A DNA stretch of 24,030 bases. Source: Ophiocordyceps camponoti-saundersi (nom. inval.) (Eukaryota > Ascomycota > Sordariomycetes > Hypocreales > Ophiocordycipitaceae). The translations under genes and the position numbers were made by a program. Within the stretch, counting starts at the first letter, position 1. The number at the start of each line of letters is the position of its first letter. The notes beneath the pieces were generated by a model that made no database searches, was not told where the DNA came from, and saw only the letters and a program-made list of their open reading frames with translations. The stretch lies in the NCBI GenBank assembly GCA_003339415.1, contig PDHQ01000373.1:1-24030 (forward strand), written 5' to 3'. Below are positions 11,540 to 20,653 of this stretch, piece after piece.

Positions 11540-12170
11540 ATATATAAAAAAAAAAAATCCTCTCTCTAATAGTAGCCACCGTTAAGTAACGGTGATCGGA
11601 TAAATCCCTATTTATATTATCCGCTTTACGGCTTATTAGGTAAATTAAGGTAATATACTGCCTATAAAGTATAATAAAATATCTTAGCGATTCCGCGAGA
11701 CCTTACGTATAGTATATATTAAGTACTATAGCCTTCCTAAGATCTATCGCTTCGGTAATAAGCGAGTTTAGTAGTCTAATAAGTTTACCTTTATAGATAG
11801 GTATTAACCTTTTTATACCTATAATAGGCGATAACGCTAATATACCTTTTATAGGGACTTACGACGTTATATCTTTTTTAGAGGTAACTATATAAGATAC
11901 TTAAATAGCTTTCTTAGATAAGTTAACTAGATCTTTATCTACGAAATCGACGACCGTTATATCTTTATCCTTCTTACCCTTATCGATATACTTAATAAAA
12001 GAGACTATAATCTTAGCTTATACCGGGTAGTATATTATTATAACGAGCTAGTTATTATTAAACTTAATATAATTAAGCTTACTAAGGTTTATATTATCCG
12101 CCTTAGTAAGAATAATACTATTTAGGTTAAATAGTAGGTTAAATAGCTATAAGTATTAAGCAGGTAAGTT
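11540..12170 (-). pseudogene. RIP-degraded coding relict J, minus strand
   Basis: One minus-strand frame runs about 200 codons with few stops and includes protein-like segments such as SFIKYIDKGKKDKDITVVDF, KGKLIRLLNSLITEAIDLRK, GLAESLRYFIILYR and LISRKADNINRDLSDHRYL. It is stop-free for long stretches and well mixed in charged residues, which makes it one of the better-preserved relicts. It ends by running into the 9-bp microsatellite at 11514. The family is not recognised. A perfect 8-bp-stem palindrome (11577-11594) lies inside the frame near its end. A repeat-element origin is inferred from the heavy CpA loss. Confidence 0.45.
11577..11594. other. Perfect short palindrome
   Basis: CACCGTTA-AG-TAACGGTG: an 8-bp stem with a 2-base centre. 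It may be the end of the neighbouring repeat or chance; no T-run follows that would make it a terminator. Confidence 0.6.
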
Positions 12171-12613
12171 TATATCTTTATTATCTTTTAAGTAATATAT
12201 CCCTGCCGTCCTAACTTCCACCTCTTACTTAACTTGCCTACCTAGGTAGTACCTAGGTAAATAGGTAGGCTAGGCAGGCCTTGCAGGTATTAATTTTTAT
12301 AAAACATAGCTTACTTAGTAGGTATCGACTTACCTTCTATCTTCCGAATAAATTACCCCTATATATCCTCTGCTCTCTACCTTACCGAATAATACTATAT
12401 ATCTACTTACCTCTCCCGTAAAGGTATACCTAAGGCACTTACTTAATATAATAGGTCTCTATATTAATACTTAGCCTATATATAGAATATAATAATATCC
12501 TTCTCTTATCTTAGTTAGTACTTACCTCTACCTCTCTTAACTAATAGTATAGGGTTAGGGTAAGGTAAGAGACGTTATTAACTTTCTATCCTAGATAACC
12601 TACCCCTAAATAC
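12171..12613. other. No gene; inverted repeat and pyrimidine-rich sequence
   Basis: GCCTACCTA (12236-12244) and TAGGTAGGC (12262-12270) form a 9-bp inverted repeat around a second partial palindrome. The rest is mostly pyrimidine-rich and no convincing frame was found. Confidence 0.5.
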
Positions 12614-12717
12614 CTATCTCCGTTACCTCCTTAACCTCTCTATCTCCGTTACCTCTTTAACCTCTCTATTTCTATTATCTCCTTAATTCTCCTATCTCTA
12701 TTACCTCTTTAACCTCT
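12614..12717. repeat. 26-bp minisatellite, four units
   Basis: Four tandem units of exactly 26 bp starting at 12614, 12640, 12666 and 12692, and a partial fifth at 12718. The consensus begins CTATCTCCGTTACCTC. Differences between units are C/T only, in keeping with RIP or ordinary transitions. Confidence 0.9.
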
Positions 12718-12935
12718 CTATCTTAACCGACTACCTAATATAATTATTAGCTTATATCTACCGTTTATAGTTATAATTACCTAGCACTATTAGTAAGATT
12801 ATAATTCGTTCTACTTCTATTCCCGAGTATCTACTTACCTTTATTACCTTTAAATTAACTATAAACCTTAACTAGCTACTTACCTATATAGTATAGATAC
12901 TCTTCTAATTAGTACTTAGGTAGGTATATACTTAA

Positions 12936-13033
12936 GATTATCTACGCGGACTTAGATTATCCGCGTAGTAGATTATCCGCGTGGTAAATTATCCGCGTAG
13001 TAGATTTAGATTATTAGCGTAATAGACTATCCG
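12936..13033. repeat. 20-bp dispersed motif, left cluster
   Basis: Four plus-strand copies (12955, 12971, 12988, 13008) of a motif of the form GATTATyMGCGTrGTrgAyT, plus an inverted piece (CTACGCGGA, 12942-12950). The inverted piece pairs perfectly with TCCGCGTAG at 12960-12968. The cluster stops at the poly-C run before the gap, so the array may continue through it. Confidence 0.85.
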
Positions 13034-13078
<45 letters not shown>

Positions 13079-13541
13079 CACCCCCACCCCCACCCAACCA
13101 CCACAAAACACAACACCCAATCTCCCNNNNNNNNNNNNNNNNNNNNNNNNNNNNNNNNNNNNNNNNNNNNNNNNNNNNNNNNNNNNNNNNNNNNNNNNNN
13201 NNNNNNNNNNNNNNNNNNNNNNNNNNNNNNNNNNNNNNNNNNNNNNNNNNNNNNNNNNNNNNNNNNNNNNNNNNNNNNNNNNNNNNNNNNNNNNNNNNNN
13301 NNNNNNNNNNNNNNNNNNNNNNNNNNNNNNNNNNNNNNNNNNNNNNNNNNNNNNNNNNNNNNNNNNNNNNNNNNNNNNNNNNNNNNNNNNNNNNNNNNNN
13401 NNNNNNNNNNNNNNNNNNNNNNNNNNNNNNNNNNNNNNNNNNNNNNNNNNNNNNNNNNNNNNNNNNNNNNNNNNNNTGTGTGGTGGTGTGGGTGAGTCGC
13501 TGGGGGGGTTCGTCGGTCGGGGGGGGGGGGGGGGGGGGGGG
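13034..13541. other. Assembly gap of 350 N with homopolymer edges
   Basis: C42 (13034-13075) is followed by a C/A-only stretch, then N at 13127-13476. After it comes a G/T-rich stretch (TGTGTGGTGGTGTGGG) and G23 (13519-13541). Both edges are full of CA or TG, unlike everything around them, so they look like error tails of reads running into a C/G homopolymer and not genomic sequence. Confidence 0.85.
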
Positions 13542-14346
13542 CTGTTTATAAAACCGAAGACGGCTCCTAATTATCGTAGCTAGGCTAGGGGAGACGCTAC
13601 CGCCCTTCTTAAAAGATATATATAGCGAAAGTTAACGACGTCTATATAAAGGTTTTAGATAAGCTATCGCCTAGGGATAGGCTTTATATTATCTAGGATA
13701 TATACCTTTTAGTACTAAGGGTAGGATCCGGACTCGACTAAGCTTATACTAACTATTATAACGGAGGCCGATATAGTCTATCCTAATAGTAAATAAAAGC
13801 TTATAGTTCAGGAACTTACCTTAGGGAGTGTCTGCTTAGGGAGGATAGCTTAATATAGCCTCGATTAGCCTTAGCTATCGATAGCGTAGTAATTAACCTA
13901 GCGGATTATTAGCGTAGTAGACTGCCTACTACCTGGCGGCGAATTGTCCGGACTTAGGCTAGGGGGGGGGGGGGGGGAGCTAATAAGACGACTATTCTTA
14001 AAACTAATAGGCCGTTAGCGTAAGGGATATTGCTACCTAGTGGCGGATTATTAGCGTGGTGGACTACCTATACCTTAGGAGTAAAAAGTATCTTTACCTT
14101 TTACCCTCCTCCCTCCTCCTCCTCCTAAGCATTATCTCCCCCTTTTCTTCCCCCCTTCCTTAGTTTATTATAACCCGTTATTTACTATAGAAGCAAAAAG
14201 TATCCTTACCCTCCTAAAGCCCCTAAAAACCCTTATCGCAAACTAACCCTATCTTACCATAGTTCGAAACCTTTAAGGTATAACGCTTAAAAAAATAACT
14301 TATTAAAGTCTAGAAGTCTCGAGGAAAATAGGGACTTTTAATAAAA
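13542..14346. other. No gene; scattered motif copies and G16 run
   Basis: No frame could be followed with confidence. It holds a G16 run (13962-13977) and two copies of the dispersed 20-bp motif (13903 and 14045), the second being the least mutated in the window. A short direct repeat of the form AAAAAGTATCyTTACC is near 14082 and 14196. TG-containing words such as TGTC, TGG and TGTCTGC occur here more often than elsewhere. Confidence 0.5.
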
Positions 14347-14655
14347 TAAATATAACTAAACGCACCCTTTTCTAATTAGCCTCTTTACTCGCGTATCGAA
14401 ACTTAATATAGGAATTAATAATAGTATAGCTATTATTCGAAAAGCTTAATAATACCCTAACTAAAAAAGTATTATAACGAAGATTACGGAATTCGATAAA
14501 TTTAAAGTAATAGCCCCTCCTTAACCTTACCTCCGCCTAAGCTATTACCCGAAAAATATATAATAAGGAAGATAACCGCTACCGGAGGAAGGAGGATAAG
14601 TTATTAAACTATATCGCCCGCCTTTTTACTATCTACCTCTACCGCGTAGAGTATA
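14347..14655 (+). pseudogene. RIP-degraded coding relict G, coiled-coil-like
   Basis: About 100 codons in one frame with TAA/TAG stops only. The translation is Leu/Lys/Arg-rich, for example LLFEKLNNTLTKKVL and NKEDNRYRRKEDKLLNYIAR. It could be the C-terminal part of a transposase, which often has a coiled and basic tail, but nothing specific identifies it. It is followed directly by the dense cluster of the 20-bp motif. Confidence 0.3.
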
Positions 14656-15040
14656 AATAAGTAGATTACCTACGCAGACTAGGATTATCTACGTAATAGA
14701 TTATTAGCGTAGTAGATTTAGATTATTAGTATAGTAAACTATCCGCCTATATCTTAGAGTTCCGGATTATTTAAACTAAATTATTAGTATAGTAGATTAC
14801 TACGCGGATTATTAGCGTAGTAAAGAGCTACGCGGATTATCCGCGTAGTAAATTATTAATATAGTAGATTTAGATTATTAGCGTAGTAGATTATTAGCGT
14901 GGTAGTTAGCTTATCTAAACTAGATTATTAGCGTAATAAACTATCTACTTACTTTTCTCTTCCTTTTCTAGCTACTAGGGCTTCCGCTAATATTTATAAG
15001 TTATAGATTATTAGCGTAGTAAACTCCTAAGTAGAAGCTT

Positions 15041-15232
15041 TAGAAATCCGAGGATAGATCGCGGCTAATAGAGGCTATAATACTAGCGAGGAAACGCCGA
15101 GGAAGACTCTATTACTAGCTATAGCTAGGGATTATTAATATAGTAGACTTTTAAGAAATAGAAATCCGAGGATAGATCGCGGCTAATAGAGGCTATAATA
15201 CTAGCGAGGAAACGCTAAGGAAAACTTTATTA
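15041..15232. repeat. 118-bp direct duplication
   Basis: The block starting TAGAAATCCGAGGATAGATC at 15041-15115 recurs at 15159-15232 with only a few changes. Each copy is preceded and followed by the 20-bp motif, so the motif and this block form a composite repeat unit. Part of the spacer (ATAGCTAGGGATTATTA) appears a third time near 16089. Confidence 0.9.
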
Positions 15233-15906
15233 GGATTATTAGCGTAGTAGACTCCTAAGAAGTAAGGGTACCTACACGGTGCCTATTATATATCCGGTCT
15301 TTAAGAATAACGAATAGTCGTGCTATATAGCTGCGTAAAAACTAGGATATAGTTGAATTTAATATAATAGATAAAGATTAATATAATAGATAAAAATCTA
15401 TTCTTCCTTTATAAAAAGCGTAAAGCTACCGCTATTTAAGAGTTTAAGATTATATATAAGATTAATAAAATCGAGGAAGTGCCTTATTACCTACTAGGCT
15501 TAAATTGCTATCTTAAATAATAGCGTATATTATATACGCTTTTTTTATTCCTAAAGCTAGCGCTACCGCGCTTAATATTATATTTTTCGAGGTAGCGGCT
15601 AAGACGATATAAGCTAAGTTCTCGCCTAATATTATCGCACTAAAGATTAAACCTAAACTAAGGGATTATCCGCGTAGTAGATTACCTACCTAGGTAGCGT
15701 TAAAAATAGGGAGTTTTCGTTAGCTTACGCCCTTAGGGAATTTAAACCCTTTCGGTATTATAGCCTCTAATATTACTACCTTTAATATCGTAGCTTTTAG
15801 TATCGTAGCCTCTTATTATAACGCGTTAGTTTCTATAACCTCGTTATAGCTATCGCTCCTAGCTATTATTATAGATATTTACCTAGTAGCTATAGCTAAC
15901 TTTATA

Positions 15907-15981
15907 GGGGATTTAAACCCCTTTAGTAATAGGGGATTTAAACCCCTCCGGTTATAAGGGATTTAAACCCCTTCGGTATTA
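15907..15981. repeat. 25-bp tandem repeat, three units
   Basis: Three units at 15907, 15932 and 15957, each carrying rGGGATTTAAACCCC, a near-palindromic core, followed by TTCGGTATTA-like sequence. A fourth, separate copy (AGGGAATTTAAACCCTTTCG) lies at 15733. The period is not a multiple of three, so it is not a coding repeat. Confidence 0.9.
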
Positions 15982-16135
15982 TCGCTTTTAGTATTACTAC
16001 CGTAAATAGTATATCCGTCGCCGTTAAGATAGATAGGTAAAAAGCTACCGAATATACGATACGCTAAAGAATATAGCTATTACTAGCGATAGCTAGGGAT
16101 TATTAGCGTAGTAAACTGCTAGATAAATAGCTACC

Positions 16136-16498
16136 GAATATCTAATACTTATAGCTAGCTTATAGCTATATTAATTAGAGTTTCTAGCAGCCGATAATAA
16201 ATTAGAGGCTAAACTATAGACCTATATACGATATCTTATAAAAGGTACCTTAAAAGCCTAGTTAACGCTTAGCTTCTCCGAAAGAGTAACGAAGAATACG
16301 GTATAAGAGGCTAAGAATAGTACCTCTAATAATAAAGCTATAGATAGTGCCTAACTACCTTATAAACTAGCTAAAAGATAAAGGCGTATACTTAGATATA
16401 AGTAGCGGTATAGAGGCTTAAGGGGTAAAGGGTATAATAGCGTAAAGAGCGTAAGGGGTGGAGGGTATAAGTGGCCGGGTAGGGGCGAGTATAATTAA
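16136..16498 (+). pseudogene. RIP-degraded coding relict H, basic Gly/Arg-rich C-terminus
   Basis: About 120 codons in one frame ending at TAA (16496-16498). Segments read LEFLAADNKLEAKL, SFSERVTKNTV and NSTSNNKAIDSA. A strongly basic tail follows with LAKR, RYRGLRGKGYNSVKSVRGGG and KWPGRGEYN. The tail keeps a TGG and is stop-free after about 16414. A Lys/Arg/Gly tail suggests nucleic-acid binding, as in Gag or transposase C-termini; this is inference only. Confidence 0.4.
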
Positions 16499-17210
16499 AT
16501 ATATTTATCGCTAAAAGTAGTAATTAAGTAAATCCGAAAAAAAAAACCCGCTAATTAAACGAGTAAAATACTAGCTAGCTTAGCTAATTAGCGCTTTATA
16601 TTTCTATAAGACTAGTATAGTTTATAAAGTTAGTATTTAAACTACGAGAATAGTATATATCGTAATACTATATCTAAGCGTCGGACTACTTATACGAGTA
16701 ACTATAGCGTGCTCTATAGATCCTATTACTATTATATAATCTATATTCGTAATAATATTATAAAAAAAAATCTTTATAAAAATATAAATATATATTTAAC
16801 TAGCACTTATATAAAGGTAACGATAACTATTAGTCTTACAGCCCCTTATAGCTTCCTAGTAAGGTATATATAAGTAGTAAGATATATTAATTAATAGCTT
16901 TATAGGATAAATTAACGTTACCCTAATTATTAATATAAAGTTTTAAAGTGACGCCCTTTTAATTACCTAATTATAGATTATATCTAATTATATTATTAAA
17001 TAAATATAACCCCTCGCTTATTAGCTTTCGGAAATATATATACGTATCTTTTCTTATTTTCTTATTACTTCCTCTATAGTTAACAACACTATCGGGGTCG
17101 GAGTTAATATCGATATCTTCGTATCCCTTAAGCGAGATAGTTAGTCCTAATCTAGCGGATAGTATTAGATTTTTATTATAACTACCTACCTTCCTAGGTA
17201 GAAAAAGGGC
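16499..17210. other. No recognisable gene
   Basis: AT-rich sequence with a short A tract (16762-16770) and no frame that I could follow. No RNA gene or clear repeat was seen. Confidence 0.5.
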
Positions 17211-17447
17211 ACTTTAGCGGGGAAAGAAGGACACCCTAAGTAAGCGTAGTAGATACCTAAGGGGCGTAACTTCTTAGGTAACTATAATTTTTAACTAATA
17301 TAGGGGGGGGTCTCTAGCTTTAAAAGGAAGAGCTAGATAGTAATTCTCTATCGGGAAAATAATAAGGAGTCGGTTTTCTATATAGAGATAGGAGAGGAAA
17401 GAATAAAAAAGACGAAAACTATTTAATTAAATACTAAGAACTTTGAA
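17211..17447. repeat. Direct repeat, left copy (LTR-like)
   Basis: Begins ACTTTAGCGGGGAAAGAAGG and ends near ACTATTTAATTAAATACTAA. It matches 19416-19655 at both ends and at several points within, with gaps in between. AAGGACACC at 17228 has its complement GGTGTCCTT at 17510, so this copy may belong to a slightly longer unit of about 290 bp with inverted ends. No primer-binding site or polypurine tract was identified. Confidence 0.65.
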
Positions 17448-17567
17448 ATAAGTATTTAAATTAGTAATTTATAGTTTAAAAGTATAAAATTTAAAATATA
17501 AGGTTAGTAGGTGTCCTTTTAGCTTCTTCGTTAATAGAAAAGATAGCTTAATATCTCTTTATAAGGA

Positions 17568-18017
17568 ATTCCCGTAGCTATAATAGCTTTTAATAATACC
17601 TACGAGTTTAAGAGCGAGGCGATTAAGGCCTCGGATAAGAAGATAGCCTCGTTTTACCTTATTCGCCTCCGTATAATCTATAAGAGAACGGCCTCGTAGA
17701 GAGGGCTAGCAGGACCCTATTAACGATAGCGAGGGCTAATTGCCTATATATAAAGCCTCCCGTAATCTTATAGCCGTAATATATTAACTCGTCCTTAGAA
17801 GCTAGTTAATACCTTTAGTCCCTATCTTACGTTACCCCCTAACGTTCCCTTTAGCTAACTACCTACCCTTAAGTTTAGTTATTAAACTATAGCGGTCTAC
17901 CCCTCTTATATCCCTCTCTTCGGTTTATATATTTACCCTCCTTCTCCTCCTTACTATCTAATAGCGGTATAGTAAGGGAAAATAAGTGCTTTAAAGGAGT
18001 AAAATCGCCGTGCTTAA
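17568..18017 (+). pseudogene. RIP-degraded coding relict F between direct repeats
   Basis: About 150 codons in one frame. The first part is stop-free for over 40 codons and strongly protein-like (FNNTYEFKSEAIKASDKK, ASFYLIRLRIIYKRTAS). The rest is Pro/Ser/Tyr-rich with TAA/TAG stops, ending near 18017. It is not recognised. It lies 120 bp inside the left direct repeat, where the first protein of a small retroelement would be expected if the repeats are LTRs. Confidence 0.4.
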
Positions 18018-18670
18018 TTTTACCTAAGTGTGACTATCTATCTAGAAAAAATTAGGGATAGGGGCCGGGGTTATATAATTTCTCCCTCTATTTATACTTT
18101 TATTATAAGGCGTTATGCCTCTTAACTAGCTACCCTATACTATTAAGCGTAGCTATTATAAATCTATAATAAATTATTTTATTATTTACTACCTAACTTT
18201 ACTATATATAAGCTTTATTACGCTTTTTCTCCTTTTTTAGGTTTTTAGCTTTCCTTATCTTATCGTATCTTATCGAATCTTATCGCGTCTTATTATAATA
18301 TATAAACGCCTTAAACGTTTATAATTAATACCGATATTATTATTTTCCTAATTCTCCTAGCGATTTATAGCTATATAATAACCCCACCTCCCTTAAAGAA
18401 ACGGAAATAAACGCCCTTCTTCTCTCTTCTTTTCGTTAGTATTTCTTTGCCGTTTTTATTACTACGCCTCTAATCTACTTTACCGTCCTTCTATTTATAC
18501 GTTTAAGTAAAATATAATATATTTACCTCCCCGTTTCTTCGGATATAAAACCCCCTCCTTCCTTACTACCCCTTACTCTTTTATATATCTTTATCTAAGC
18601 TCGAGCTAATACTCTGCCTTACTTTTCTACTTAATATATATTAATATACGCTACCGCTATTTTTACCTCT
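18018..18670. other. No gene followed; internal part of putative element
   Basis: A pyrimidine-rich stretch without a frame I trust. TGTGA near 18030 and GTGC near 17987 and 18012 show less complete mutation than the surroundings. A run of TCTTATCG-like units occurs at 18250-18290. Confidence 0.4.
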
Positions 18671-18676
18671 ATTATA

Positions 18677-18957
18677 TCTTCTAAGCAATCTATTCCCGAA
18701 CTCTTTATAACTATTATCTCTCTCCTTTATTAACTTAAAGAATAATAGGAGATATATTTTATAGAGATCTATAATAACTAAGCTTACCTTACCCGCTTTC
18801 TATAATAGGCTAATAGGTCCGTTAACCTAACTTCTAATATATCCTACCTTACTATATAATATACCTTTACCTAGCTTACCGCTATAAAGAAAGCTATTAT
18901 AGCGACTAGCTTTTAGGTCGTAATACTTACTTATTATATAGATTATATAAAATATTA
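18677..18957 (+). pseudogene. RIP-degraded coding relict I
   Basis: About 93 codons in one frame with many TAA/TAG stops at presumed Gln codons, with segments SSKQSIPELFITIISLLY, SVNLTSNISYLT and AIKKAIIATSF. Ser/Thr/Gln content is high. It lies in the same direction as relict F and between the same direct repeats, so it may be a later part of the same element. The family is not recognised. Confidence 0.3.
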
Positions 18958-19415
18958 ACCCTACCTTAAAAAAAAAAAATCTATAGTTAAAACTAATTAG
19001 ATATAATAAAATAAAGTTCTAAGATACTTAGGACGCTATCTAGGCCGCTTACTATAATCGCCTCCCTTACTCTCTAAATTACCTTCCGCCTTCTACTCTC
19101 TAAATTATAATAAATCCCTCCGACGATATTAACTCCCCTTAATCTACTTCCCGCCGATAAGAATCTATAGCTAGCTTTAATATCGGCCTTATTTATTATA
19201 ACTTAGAGACTAGGGAGGTTTAAGATATATTTATAAAGTTTAGTACTTATATTAGTATTATAACTATATTAGATATAGAATTATTTTAGAATTTACGAAA
19301 AGGCCTCTCTTAACGCTTACTCTAAATCCCTCGTATCTATAGGAGCTTAGCTTATATTTTACTTTATAATATAACCTAAGTATTTCGCTTTCCCTTAAGC
19401 TTAGATATACCGCCT
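18958..19415. other. No gene; A tract and decayed sequence
   Basis: Holds an A12 tract (18968-18979) and pyrimidine-rich sequence in which CTCTCTAAATTA occurs twice (19069 and 19099). A short plus-strand open stretch near 19270-19350 is too weak to call. Confidence 0.4.
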
Positions 19416-19655
19416 ACTTTAGCGGGGAGAGAAGGATACCCTAAGTAAGCGTAGTAAATACGTATAAGATATATCTTCCTAAGTTACTATAGTTACTAGC
19501 TATTATAAAGGGGTAAGGGGGCTCTGCTCTAAGTATATAGCTAGATAATAATTCTTTATAAGTAAGGTTACTTAAGGTCGATTTTCTATATAAAAATAGG
19601 AGGAAAAAGAAGAGAAAAGTAAAGAACTATTTAATTAGATACTAAAAGCTTTAAA
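19416..19655. repeat. Direct repeat, right copy (LTR-like)
   Basis: Starts ACTTTAGCGGGGAGAGAAGG, shares CCCTAAGTAAGCGTAGTA with the left copy, and ends ACTATTTAATTAGATACTAA. It is more diverged in the middle. Spacing to the left copy is about 2.2 kb. A third, weak resemblance (GGAGAGGAAAAGTATTCGGG then ACTATTTAACTAAAC) lies near 19923-19960. Confidence 0.65.
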
Positions 19656-20198
19656 ACGGATCTTTTAATCCCTAATTCGTCGTATAAAATTATAAGGTAT
19701 AAGATAAAACTATAATTTCCTTTAATATCGTTTTTACTATAAGTCCCTTTTAAGATTTAACCTATAATATATAACTTTTAGATAGCTAAGAAGATAAGGT
19801 TAAGGGCTAATTTTAGCTTAATTCCTTCCTCTCTATAGGGAAACTAAACTATACTATATACTAAGTTATAACCGCTCCCTTATCTTAAGGGCTATTTATC
19901 GTTCTAATACTCGGAAGCTTTTAGGAGAGGAAAAGTATTCGGGGACTATTTAACTAAACCTTAAATAAGCTCCTACTTACTTTTTATACTAGCTTCTCGT
20001 TTATTTTCCTTTAGCCTATCTATTACCGCTATTAAAGTCCTTTTATAGCTTCCTCTTCTAAACTTATCCCTCCTATCCCTTATTTTTCTATCTCTTAAAA
20101 TATTAACCGTAAATAATATATATTCTTATATATATTTCTTAAAATATATCTTTTTATCTCTTAAGTTAAAAAAAAATAACTACTAGAACCTAGGCCTC
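19656..20198. other. No recognisable gene
   Basis: Decayed AT-rich sequence with no frame I trust. Apart from the weak third resemblance to the direct repeat near 19923, no structure was seen. Confidence 0.45.
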
Positions 20199-20640
20199 TT
20201 CTTCGGATTAGTAGAATTATTATTATTATCTTAATTTCTTATCGCCGCTTACTTTTACGTTACTAAACGTATAACCTTCTCGCATATTACGCACGCTATT
20301 AGGTTATATCCCTTATACCTAAAGCCGAACGCCTTAAGTAGTCTCTTATAAAGAATATACTTTACCTTACCCTTTATCTATATTATCCTAATAAAGCGTA
20401 CCTTTGCCTAATTATCGTATTTATAAGCTAGTATTCGTTTCTCTTAGATATTAGCAATATATACTCGTAATTAATTAGCTCTTCCCCCGGGAACTTATAA
20501 GTATCTTACTACTTCTCTCGCTAGCTACTATTTATAATATTAAACTCCTAATATTTTCTAGCTAGCCGTTTATATTAGTTATTCTATCCTATTCTATACG
20601 CCCGCTACCTATTATTTCCTTCTAATAACTTATTTCGCCT
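20199..20640 (-). pseudogene. Minus-strand coding relict E with CxxC pair and basic tail
   Basis: On the minus strand, the 5' half reads YKRLARKY...EFNII and later FPGEELINYEYILLISKRNE. After a probable frame change near 20430 it continues as KVKYILYKRLLKAFGFRYKG, NLIACVICEKVIRLVT, then an Asn run and KKRPRF at the end. The CVIC pair followed by a basic, Asn-rich tail could be half of a zinc-binding site plus a nuclear localisation signal. The partner cysteines or histidines were not found. The element family is not recognised. It is arranged head to head with relict B. Confidence 0.4.
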
Positions 20641-20653
20641 TACTATAATCGCG

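Larger units (their letters stand above)
13903..16117. repeat. 20-bp dispersed motif, right cluster
   Basis: Copies start near 13903, 14045, 14682, 14699, 14720, 14779, 14807, 14835, 14851, 14872, 14889, 14932, 15006, 15130, 15234, 15664 and 16098, with the densest run at 14680-14950. The variants differ mainly at GTGG versus GTAG and at CCGCG versus TAGCG/TATAG. All listed copies are in the same direction; inverted fragments between them create hairpins. Confidence 0.85.

Noticed and set aside
11246..11579. Overlapping open frames on both strands rich in Leu/Pro or Ile/Arg/Val repeats
   Set aside because: Both are produced by the 9-bp microsatellite. Only the non-repeat end of the minus-strand frame joins a plausible relict.
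12551..12570. AGGGTTAGGGTAAGG, telomere-like
   Set aside because: Only about two imperfect units, with no array.
14240..14282. AGTTCGAAACC resembling a tRNA T-arm
   Set aside because: No matching T stem, acceptor stem or anticodon arm could be built around it.
12936..16117. CRISPR-like array from the 20-bp motif
   Set aside because: Spacing is irregular, spacers are not of uniform size, and the composition is that of a fungal RIP-mutated region.
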